Part shown: piece by piece, positions 12,932-23,600 of the stretch
How the letters are laid out: each line of letters begins with the position of its first letter
How positions within the stretch are numbered: the stretch's first letter is position 1
Assembly (NCBI GenBank): GCA_009869945.1
Contig: WIXG01000126.1
Span: forward strand, 1 to 64,000
Origin: Mesaphorura yosii
Lineage: Eukaryota; Arthropoda; Collembola; Poduromorpha; Tullbergiidae
Length of the DNA: 64,000 nucleotides
Direction: 5' to 3'
Notes under the pieces: generated by a model
What the model was told of the DNA's origin: nothing
Databases searched by the model: none
The model's input: only the letters and a program-made list of their open reading frames with translations
Program-made: the position numbers and the translations under genes

Positions 12932-15816
12932 ATGACGTCTCCGAACACGACAACCGGATGGAATGCCACAGCCGGTAGCAATTTGACTGACTACTCTCAG
13001 GTACTTGTCAACTTCATTATTATCACAAAAAATACTTTGTACAAACCCGCGCTGTAAACCTGCGCGTGCGCACTGAAATTAAATATTTTCAAAAAAAAGA
13101 CGACAGAAATGTTCAACATGCCAGCAAGTTTTCGAATAAAATGGAAATATTCTTGCGCTCATTTCCAACTGGACGCCGCTATAATTTTTGCTTCCACTTC
13201 ATTTCCGGAGGTGCCTTGTTTTCAGTATGACTCCGCTTCTTCATTTGCATTTTATTAATTATTTTCTTCTGGCTCCTGCCGGTGCCAGAAACTGTAACTG
13301 TGAAAGTTTCAGGAAAAGCAAGAACAGGAGAATAAACTTGACTTGCGTTAATAAATAAGCTGTGCCCCAGAAACCATCGCGCTTAAAGATTCAGGTGCAC
13401 TCAATAATGTATATGTACGCAAGAGCAAGAACTAAGAAGGTCAACTCCAGCCACGGAAGGTTCCGTAGCTATCCGTTTAAATGGAAGATGCGAAATGAGA
13501 GGGACGCAAGCGAAGACGGTTAAGCTGCTTCAGATGCATTCATGTCTTCGTATTCTTCAATGCAGCGTTTAATTGGCTCCAAGGTCGGTCGCTCGATTAT
13601 ACAACGCGAAAGAAATTCGTGCGGTCAAAAATGAATCGAGACCACAAAAGCCGCAGATGATATAAAGTGATGCATGACGACAATGAGACTATTGAGGAGC
13701 ATTTGTGGTGTAAAAGGCTCGGACAAGCGCTAGCTGTCCAGCAACACAGAACACAGCACAACCGTGCTCTCGTGCAAAATAAGTTTAAAGTCCGTGTGCG
13801 TACAAAACAATTGCACGGACTCCAATTGCAATTGCGAGGAAAATGGACACAAAAGAGGCTAGTAAATAACAAAGTATTTGTCATTAGCGAATTCGAATAG
13901 TACTATATTTTGAAACAAGCTAATTTCCAGAGCTATGAAGCACGTCGCACAGGCCTTAATTGTGTAGAAACGCGCAAAATAGTAGCTAAATATGCTTGGT
14001 GTAGCGCAGCAAGTTAGCATAAAAAAGCCTGGATTGAAGAAAAGGAGCGTGTTCCTTTCTGAATACAAATGAGGGGCTTACAAATGAGTGCAGGGTTCAA
14101 TTAAATCAGTGCCGCAGCCGCTAGCCATTCTTGCTCTTTTTAGTTGTGTAATAACACATTTAATAATCCGCCATTCTGTTCTTATGTCTTGCCATTTCCC
14201 AGATATTCAACCATAGTGCGAACCGAGACTTTGACAGTGGCGAAGACATGGCCGGAGACGCTGGATTACGAGCGATTCAGATTCAACGGTCTGAATTCTA
14301 CCGAAACAACTACGACTACATGACTGGAGTCCGAATCGCGGCGACACTGGGGGGGTTCTTCCTCTTCGTCCTCCTCACGCTCCTGTACAAATCCAAGTGC
14401 AAGAAGTCTTCGCGAGAACCGACGCCGATTCTGCCACTCTCGACTCCGCACCCGGATCTGGTCGTGCTAACGTCCACGCCGAGCCAGCAACCGATCGAGG
14501 AAGCTGTCCCCATGCTGAGCAGTCACCAGCAGCTGCTGATGGACCCGCAGCCCGGCCCCTCGCACTATGGCGGCCGGTACATGGCCGGCCCGAAAGTCCT
14601 CCTGACCACAGCACACGATTCATCCGAGTCTTCCATTGAGTCCGAGCTCTTTTTGAATAATCTGCACAGCAATTCGAGTCTCTCCAACCAATGCAATAAA
14701 ATTCCACCACTCGTCGGAAGCACGTACACAAAGAAGAAAGGCGGTCACGAAGGCTCGACTGTGGCCGCTCGTCAAATGTCGCTGCTCCAGCAAAGCATTG
14801 ATATTCATGTGATTCAACCGACTCCCACTATTTCGCCCAGCGGAAGTGAAAACATTTTCAAGAAACAGTCCCGGAAGAGGAACAAGAAGAGACGGGGCGA
14901 AGGCCGCTTCCAGCCCTCAGCAATAACGCAGACGGCGGTGGACTCGGACTCGGGAGCAAATAATCCATTATTTTTTCTACAAGCCGAGAATCTGAGTTTG
15001 AAGTATATGGACGATACAAGCAGCGAGAACATTCCGACCAGAGGCTCAGACTTTGAGGACGACAGTGGCGGATCGCTCGGGTCGGACTCCGTCTTCAGCT
15101 TCGAGCGCAAGCTGTCGTCGGCGTCGCAGTCCACACAGCACGACCAAGACCCAGACGATGAAGGCTTGTGTCGAGTCACATTGACCGAAGCACAAGCTCA
15201 AGTGCATCACCGTGACAGTTTCTGTTCATCTGAGTTCGAGTCAGTGACCGACTACCTGGAGTATCATCGACGACGTTCCTCGTCCACACAAACGACTTGG
15301 TCAGACCTGAGGCACTGCCTGAACTTAGGACCATGTGCCACAGCGAACATCTCGCCACGGAGCAGCATCGGCGGAGGAGGCGAAGAGCAGCAGCTGCAGC
15401 CAGTGCCCGCCCTGGGACCAAATCCCACCGGTGGGGCTACAAATACTTCTTTACTGTTGACTCCCGGCCTGCTCACTCAGAAGAAGGCGGCCATCGCCCA
15501 CATTAGCAGTTCCAGCAGTCCGCTGTCAAACTGCAGCTCCAGAAAGCAGTCCATCGTCTCTACTCAAGACGAACCAATCATTTTAGTTAAAGACAACTCG
15601 ATTTCAGGCCAAACGTCCCCACCGCCGCCGGAAACATGCACCATCCCCACGACAACAGTCGCGGTGACGGCGAAGGACTCCCCGAGCCCGAATTCGAGTT
15701 CTCAGCAACAATCACAACAGCAGCAGGGTAAAAATACTACTACAAAAACTTTTCAGACACTTAACCAAACGTGCGGTGTGCCGTGTGATGAAGACAAGCG
15801 CTTACTACAAGAGTAG
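12932..15816 (+). CDS. Single-pass membrane protein of unknown family, 560 aa, two exons
   Basis: Coding exons are 12932-13000 (23 codons) and 14203-15816. The 1202-nt intron has donor CAG|GTACTT and acceptor TTTCCCAG, joined in phase 0. An in-frame TGA two codons before the ATG at 12932 supports this start. The first 28 residues carry four N-glycosylation sequons (N5, N11, N17, N26). A hydrophobic helix follows at about residues 66-85, then KSKCKK, giving a predicted N-outside/C-inside topology without a cleavable signal peptide. The roughly 475-residue tail is rich in Ser, Thr, Pro and Gln. It has a basic cluster near residues 242-256 (SRKRNKKRR), an acidic DFEDDSGG stretch, a Tyr/basic motif DYLEYHRRRSSS at 373-384 (RRxS, fitting PKA- or PKG-like kinases), a short poly-Gln, and EDKRLL at 553-558, an acidic dileucine sorting signal. 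The architecture recalls accessory subunits or receptors with a short ectodomain, but I recognise no family and assign no function. The longer frame and exon phasing make the coding call strong. Confidence 0.85.
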
Positions 15817-15922
15817 TTAATCAGTCAACTGTGTTTCATTTTTCTTCAACTCTGTGTACATTCGGTTTCTTCTTCTTGCCCTTTCTTCACCGTCGTAGTG
15901 TCAAATGTGTATTATGTGCAAA

Positions 15923-16287
15923 ATTAAAAGCAATACAAATTTTGAGGTGTCTATCGTGATGATGATTCGAGACATTGCAAATATGTGTCACTGTGTTCAA
16001 ATTGCGTGACGTGCGTGCGCGCGTGAGTGAAGTGTCGTCCTGTAATTTTAAGATTGTAAAACTTTCAGGCATTGCATTGCTTGCCGCTTGAAATAATTGG
16101 GATTGATAGAAATTGGGACAGGACTCCCTTTCAATGTGATTTCCCGCATACGCCCAAAATAAGACGATATAGCGCCTATTCAACCCTGCCCCAAAGAACA
16201 AATCAAATCAATGTAAAACCACAAAACTGTGCTCGTTGTGCTATATCTCAAAATAAAATTCGCGAATTTGTCGTGAAGGTCAATAAA
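15923..16287 (+). terminator. Candidate polyadenylation signals of the membrane-protein gene
   Basis: Downstream of the stop at 15816 are ATTAAA at 15923-15928 and AATAAA at 16252-16257 and 16282-16287. Use of the AATAAA copies would give a 3' UTR of about 450-500 nt ending next to the stop codon (16314) of the convergent aminotransferase gene. Positions are read directly. Their use is inferred. Confidence 0.5.
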
Positions 16288-16313
16288 AACAAGAACGACG
16301 TTGGTTATTTAAA

Positions 16314-19300
16314 TCATGTGTGACATGTTTGGGATTTGCTGTAGAGTGCAGAAAGGAAAATGCCGGCGAGCTTTGCGATAGCTTCAGGAAGCAAGAACAC
16401 AAATGTTCCGAGCTCACCTTATCCATGTCTTCCAAGGGCACCACGGAGAAAGACGCTCGGACGTAAGGCGACTTGGCTTTTCTGTCGGGGAAGAATTGAT
16501 TGCCGGGCAGCATCATGACGCCTGCATTCTTTCCTCGTTCCATGACCATTCCGAAGGAGTCCTTCACACCGAGTACTTTCATCCACAGAAACATTCCACC
16601 AGCGGGCACGTGCCATTCCGCTAATCCTACAGTGTTATTGAGACACTTACTTTATGAGATTCTGACGCCTCAATTCAACTACGAATTGTAAATCCAATTC
16701 GCCCACGCGCTCGCGCAACGAATAAGTCAACTGAATTGGTTGCTGCTTGCAAGCAAAGGCTAAAGTCAAAGGCCACGAACCCGTGAGATGCTCCTTCGCA
16801 GCTGCCAGCATTTTATCTCGTCTCTCTCTGTAGAAAGCCTGAACTTTCTTCAGGTGCGCTTCGAGCCCATCGACTTTCCATTCACGTAGTACAGCATCAA
16901 CCGCAACCTGCGAGCGAATACATACGAACGAGCGTCAGTTGTGAGAGAGAAAGACGAATAGATCAAATAAAGCATCATAATGTGTTCCTGGCCTGGTCAT
17001 TGCAGAGGCGAGATCACAGACACCATAATACGGTGAATAAATTGACCTTTATAGCCTTTATTACGCAATCATTTCCCGCACGGCGTGGCAGTACCTGAGA
17101 CATAGAAGCCGCATGAAGACACGTCGCCTGAATGGAGAGCTCCAATTTGCGCACAAGTGCTTTCGGTCCAGTGGCGAATCCGATACGAATGCCAGAACTT
17201 AAAACTTTCGAGAAGGAGTCTAGCCTCATGACGCGTCCGTCAACGTCCAGCGAAAGGAAGCTCACAGGATTCTCCTGTCAAGCAAAACGGCCAGTGAAAA
17301 ATTGAACAGAAAAATAAAATAATGGCGAATTACAAAATAATAATTCACGAGCAAAAACTAAATTGAGAATTGCGGCAATATTTGCAATTGTAAATTGCAC
17401 CAATAAAACTGAAAAACTCAAGAGCTCAAAAACCAAATGCAAGTGAGTAAAATGTAATACCTTTTCGAAATGAAGGAAATAATAAGGATCATCTTCCAGA
17501 ATAAGAAGATCAAACGTCTGAGCAATTTTGTAGATTTCTTTTCTTCTTTCGAGGCTCGTGTTGACTCCATCCGGATTGGACCCAGTCGGGTTTACGTAGA
17601 GCAACTGAATGGCATCGAATATAAGGAACCATTAGAGCATCCAGGGTTTGTTAAAGTCGTTATTTTATTTATTCATGGCTGGGTGAAAGTGGAACGAACA
17701 CAAAAACTGCTAACAAGTGAACATGAACGCGGACATGGGCTCCGGTCACCAGTCCGGTTGCGAATATTTTGCGAAATTTCAGCATTGCTTCTCTTTGCTC
17801 GTGACTTTGAAATACTACATTGACATTAAAGTCTGAGATTAAAAGATTGAGCACATTTGTCTCTGACGACCAAGTGGCCAAACTGCCACGCAAAGTCATT
17901 TGCCAGTCTGCGCTGTCTGTTCTTCAAATATTGATAGAGGGAGAATAAACAACTTTGCAATCTCCGCTGAGAATTGAGATTCACAGGCACAAAACGCTGT
18001 GTTTTGCGCTTTCCAGGTGCTGCTGCTGGTGCTGAGCAGGGGAATTCTTTTCTTTCGCGCATTAGTATTTTATTTTATTCTCCTGAATTCTGAACAAAGT
18101 AAACAGACTCCTGCGATGCGCTGCAGGACTCACCGGAAAACTTCTTAAATTAACTTGGTGGAAACGGGAGACAAGCACATAAAAATTTGGAGTGCCAAGC
18201 ACCATTATGTATTCTACGAAAATGTGTCGTGGTCCTCGCATTATTATGAATAATTTGAATGGACCGCACCAAGCATTCAAAAAGCGTGCGCGCAACCGAC
18301 AACAACGAAGTTGATGAACGAATAAAATTTGGTCTGATGCTAGCCTTATTATTCTGGAAGGACGACGAGTCGGAGCATATTCTCTACTTCCAAGCTTATT
18401 CTACAGGATTTTATTGGAATTGTTCCAACGAGACGGATCTATCTTTGGTCATTATTAGAATTAATAGGGTAAGCGCTCTTTTATCCTCGCCAGCGCCTCA
18501 AATACGGCGATCCATCAAAACTTCATCTTCTGGCTTTTGCATGCGCCAATGTTCCGAATTCATTACGTATTGGCGTTGGTGCACGCTTGCTTGTACAGTA
18601 ATATTGGCATTGTACATTGTACCTTTGGTTTCTTTCCGCTTTGTGACGCGTTCTCCAAAATTTTCCTCATCTCCGATGGAATCATTCCCTCCGAGTCGAT
18701 TGGAATTCCCAAGTATTCCGGTTGATGCGGATCCATCTAGTGCGGCAAAACGAAAGCAAAAGTAATTCGAGAGCCTGGCTGCGGACGGAAAGTCACATTG
18801 CTTACCACATTAAAAGCGCTGCTGTAAGAGGGCACAGACAAGACTACTTTGTCGCCAGGGTTCACCAGCAGCTCCACCATTGCACACAGGCCATGTTGGC
18901 TTCCGATTGTGACGATGATGTCTGTATCTTCCCAATTCGGCGGAGCGTGGTACCTGTACACCAGTTCTCGGAGGGATTCCACGAGCGGTGGGTACCCACT
19001 TGTGGGCAGGTATTGCAGGCTCGCTTTCAGTTGAGCGCCTTCTATCTTCAATTTAGTTCCGCCCGTCATCTCGAATTCCATCGACTCAAAAGGAAACAGG
19101 TCAGGGTTGGGATTTCCGCCCGCGAGGAACAGAACATCGCTTCCGGGCTTCTGTTCCGCCAGTTGTCTCACTGGAATTTAAAAATTTGACTAACGCTTGT
19201 TAAATTCATTAAATCATGGTGATTCCTACTCAGTTCACGAAGAAGCGACGGCTGCCTTCTCTGCCCAACCTCATTCAAGTATTTTGTGTAGTCCATTACT

Positions 19301-19614
19301 TGCTTCGGGCTTGTTTTGATCGGGCTCATGGCTGTTGAGGTTGAAGTTGCGGGTTTGTGTAGACTGATGGGCCGTCGTTGCTGTTGCTGAATCAATTGCA
19401 CAGGTAAAAACTGTTCTGAGCGATTCCTGTTGCTCTGGACGAGTGTTGCAGATGATGATGTGGACTTTGATGTAGACTTTGACTGCGACTGTCTAGTTTG
19501 TGAGATTAACCTCGCGCCCCTGACCTGTAACTGCAATCGGGCACGTTGACCACACTTGACATTCTGTGAATTACGTAACACCTGCGCTGGAAAGTTACCG
19601 AAGAAGCGAGGCAT
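16314..19614 (-). CDS. AADAT: Kynurenine/alpha-aminoadipate aminotransferase (KAT II type), probably mitochondrial
   Basis: A PLP fold-type I aminotransferase that transfers the amino group of kynurenine or 2-aminoadipate to 2-oxoglutarate. Exons on the minus strand are 19614-19230, 19170-18806, 18736-18623, 17604-17461, 17274-17095, 16907-16781, 16626-16418 and 16370-16314, giving 526 aa. All junctions are in phase. The order of motifs follows human KAT II: LAGGNPNPDLFPF, GSQHGLC (phosphate-binding Ser/Gln), SVPSYS (Tyr), LEDDPYYFLHF (Asp and Tyr), SFSKVLSSGIRIGF (K359, the PLP Schiff-base lysine), LAEWHVPAGGMFLW, and SPYVRASFS (substrate carboxylate Arg). The usual NPTG reads NPDG. The N-terminus is about 100 residues longer than the human enzyme. 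It starts Arg-rich and almost free of acidic residues (MPRFFGNFPAQVLRNSQ), then turns Ser/Gln-rich. M107 (MDYTKYL) aligns with the human start. The last exon is uncertain: a 47-nt intron is assumed, and without it the frame reads on to a stop at 16280. It lies downstream of guanylate cyclase alpha on the same strand. Confidence 0.92.
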
Positions 19615-20647
19615 TTAACTCACCTGACAGCAACCACAGCTTTGTAAAACCCGTCCGTGCACGTGTGTCCACATTTGCACTGCACTGTGCTAGTCCAAGA
19701 TTAAATTCAAGTGTTGATTACACCTGGATATGAATGTCCTGTTCCAATGCCGACTTGACTGCAGACTGAACATTTAAATGCCACAATAAACGCGTGTAAA
19801 ACTTTACTGCGATAAAAATGCGGCATGAAGGGTTGTGTAAGCTCGCTGTCAGCTGGTTCAGAGATCAGACGTACTAGAGATGATCTCGATGCGAGTTCTG
19901 CGTTTCCGCTGAGGTTATTTGAATGGTTCAAGAAATCGAGTAACGTGCTGGAATTCAGTAGCTTGAAAACTACACGCAGCTGACTGGAGAAGGAATGTAG
20001 TCCCCAGCTCCGTACGACGTGGACAAAGATTTGTCGTTTACTTGTTCACTTCTACTCGGGAATGGCAATGCTGATGATAAAAACCACACATAAATGCACA
20101 TTTATTTAGTTAAGTTCATATTTATCATATTAATATCTATTCATATCTTCTTAATCTTTCTTTTTCTTAATCGACAGAATAGTTTTACAAGATTAATTCT
20201 CCAAGATTTGTAATGTATGCTTAAGATTTGTTGGTTTACAATTTGGTGATTTTAAAACTTAAATTCTAATTTAGAAATGTTTGTTCTCACATTAATTCAT
20301 GGCCTACACAATTTGGCATCAGGTAAATAACAACACGAACAAATGAACGCGGGGTCGCTTAACTTGATAACGCAGTATTCAATCGAAATTGGTGCTTAAC
20401 TCTCCATTTTTTTAGTGGACGCACAATAATAGACTAGTAACACAGGGGATTGTTTGAAGCTACTGAAATCATTCGAATCCACACATCTCATATTATCTAA
20501 TTATAATTTTCATTTGTATAATTGTAATGATAGCATTTTGTATTAAGAATTGTGAATATTTTTGGATTTACGCATTAAACATTAAAACAGCGATTTGTGT
20601 CGCGTTGTGGCGATGGCAAATATCTCCCGTTCACATCTTCGCATCAC
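19615..20647. other. Spacer between aminotransferase and cyclase alpha genes
   Basis: About 1 kb holding the presumed alpha 3' UTR on the right and the presumed aminotransferase promoter and 5' UTR on the left. It is AT-rich, with no coding similarity seen. The candidate alpha poly(A) signal at 20101-20106 leaves roughly 490 bases for the aminotransferase promoter and leader. Confidence 0.6.
20101..20106 (-). terminator. Candidate polyadenylation signal of guanylate cyclase alpha
   Basis: TTTATT on the plus strand reads AATAAA on the coding strand, 542 nt past the alpha stop codon. I see no closer canonical signal. Use is inferred from position only. Confidence 0.45.
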
Positions 20648-23600
20648 TCACTCATTTTCGAGTCCAAGCTTCTTCACAGCTGCGGCGATGTGATCGAACT
20701 CGTCTGCCGACTCTGGGAGCGACGGATGATGATATGAGACCAGAAAGTGACAGGTTCCCTGGACATCAGAGGGAAACCCTTTCGGGAGACATTCCCTCGG
20801 CCTCGCCTCGAATTTGAATGTCGGAGTCGTCAGCAGGAATCTGTCGGGTGAATATCAAAAGATAAATAAATGAATAACAACCAACTCTCGCTGTCGTCTC
20901 GATAGTTTTTCAAATCAAAGCTTGAACTTGTGCAAAAGTTTCACAAAGTCAACAGAACTCCAAGCCAGGCGGGCGCGAGTTGGGAAGTATTGAACGTCTC
21001 CATGAAATCCGTTATTTGAAACTCATTTTAACGTCTACATTTCTCTTCTGATGGGACGGACCACCTGACCTGGCACGTTTATCTACAAAGTTTTGCGATT
21101 TTTCAATTTTAGAGTCGATCGAATGAGCAAGCAGCGAGCAGCTAAAGTACGGTACATTGACTAAACGACGGCTGTCCACGAAAACCTGCTGTCATGAATT
21201 ATTAACACTAAACGAGCTCAGAATTCAAAACCAGCAAGTGCTTTCCACTTTCAGCTGTTCAGCTCCTTGATCAAATTTATTACCTGTACGTAGTCGGGCT
21301 GACATTAATTTTTAACGGTTCACTCCCAGACTCAAATTTATTGGCAAGGGTCACGTTGTTTCCAAAGAGACAGTAGCGCGGCATCTTCACGCCCACGACT
21401 CCAGCCAGCACGGATCCCGTGTGAAGACCAATTCTCATCTGCGAGGAAAAGTACGGTTCAGCTTCACAGAATCCGAGATGCTCCATCATCGAGCTTAGTT
21501 TCATCTTTCATGGTTACCTTAATTGGTTGCCCATCGTGTGTCAGATGCTTTCCACATGTTCTCATCATTTTGATTGCCATCCATGCAATTTGTTGTGCGT
21601 GGGTTGGGCTCACACGATGAAGTCCGCCAGCAACGCAGTACGCGTCTCCGATTGTCTCCACCTGAAAGACAGCTTAAATTAGAATAATCTAGCGATTGTA
21701 GTTCGAATTCGCCCTTCTGCCCAAGTCGTGTTCTTAATCTTTTTTGACAAAATTTCCAGTTTAATTTTTATCAACGGAAAGGTACGACTTGTTTTATTCC
21801 AAGAATCCATAACTCCAAGCGAAATATTGTGAAGTTTTGTTAAGTATGGCTCTCTTCTCTTGGTTCAAGCAAATATTTCCGTGCAGACGAATTATAATTG
21901 CATGTACACAACTCCCCTTCGCCTTCATTTTCATTGAAGTGTTTGCAATTTGTTCATTTCTATTTACATTGTACTCTAGCCTAAGCCTGGACTCATAAAC
22001 TTGTATCCCGCGTGTCCTCTGTTTAGTGTTTACATTAGCAGAGAATAAATTGCGACTGAGAGAATTGATACAGGTCTGAGAAGAGCGTTAAAGCATTGGG
22101 CTTAGTACCCAAGTATGATGAAACTGTAAATTGAGACGCTATTTGCCCTTTCTATTGCTCTTTGATTTCAATTTGGAAATGAAGAAAAATACGAACCACG
22201 CTTCAAATTCCTGCACACGGCAATGTGGAAATTTTAGAACTTTTCTAATCTCATCTTATCGCACGCCATTCGCAGGCATATGCACGGTTGGCCGAAGTAT
22301 TGAATTACGAGTCTGGGTTCAAGTGTCACGATTACCAGAGGTACTCGGTGCTTACGTTGTATTTGAGGACCGATTTCATTCTCATTACGGGGACGAGCGT
22401 GGTGTTTTGCTGAATGGAGGCGCCCACGGACGCATTAGCGGCGAGAGTGGAGCATAGAGTGCGAGGAAGCCTACTTTATGGAATGTGAATGCGATAAAAT
22501 CGAAGAGTGCTCAGATATTTATTTAATGTATTTTGTTATACTCAAATCACATTACTGTAAACATGTATGTAAACACACAATATTAGGTAAAGTACTTTCG
22601 GGTGCTAGGCTGGAGAAAGCCTAGCGCACCTTTGCATTTGCTTGCTGCCTGGCATGGGGCAGACAGGCAAGCACGGCACGCGGCACACGGCCGGCCTGCG
22701 ACTGCCACCGCGTATATACATACAAAATACATTAAAAGAAATTGGATTTTGTTCATAATCGTCTTCCCATTCTTGCTCTACCTTGCAGACTGCTGCTTGA
22801 ACCAACAATAACAACAAACTGCTTGAACTTTCTTCCTCTTCACATTTCTCTACGAACCTTTTACTGCTCCTGCTCGTTCTCGGATTGGGTTACTTAAACA
22901 GTTTTGTAAAATATTGAGCCGAGTAAGTATTTTGGTTACACACGAGTTTAGAAGCTCAAGTGCTCTTCGGCGAGAAGCGAGCGAGGTTTACCTTTTTTGC
23001 CTGCCAACCACTTGTGCACAGATTCATATTTTTATTCCAGCTCAACAATAACATCAACAAAACCCCTGTCTGTTAGCTAATCCGCTCGGTACTCTCAAAT
23101 CTGAATTTTGCATCTGGCGAAATGGTGTAATGCTTCATCCATAAGAACAATACAATTATTTGGCCTTATTTTCGTCGACCCGTCCCTCAAGCCACACTGG
23201 AGGGCCAAAACTCTAGCTTAAGTAATCTTCTTCCTGCCATATCAGGCTACTGACGTTCAAGCTCAATTTCAATTTTCTGCGCGCCGAAGATACGCAGTAC
23301 GGAATTAGTTTGAAGTTCCTTGGAAATTCGTCGACATGAACCAGTCGCTCGCAATATTTTGTGATCCACATCTGCTAATTTCACTGAAACATGTCAAATT
23401 AATGTGTGATTCACTTTGCGCGTACTTTTAGCGGTATGTTGCTCATCCCCTGAGAAATTTTCACAAATAAAGTTACGAGTTCTGAGCGAGAACAAAGTGA
23501 AATGTGACATTATCGCCGGCCGTCGCCGTCAAATACGTACGTACGTACATGAATTGACCTGATTAACTTTTTGTCTTTCGCCACGTTTGGCAAACATGAC

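Noticed and set aside
14814-15179. Long minus-strand frames opposite the membrane-protein gene
   Set aside because: Antisense shadows of a Ser-rich coding exon. The plus-strand frame is far longer and spliced in phase.
16627-16780. Reading the aminotransferase exon through to a GTAAGT donor near 16644
   Set aside because: That donor is stronger, but using it inserts about 45 residues absent from the family and breaks the frame into the LAEWHVPAGG exon. The weak GTTCG donor restores the conserved LTGLAEWH.
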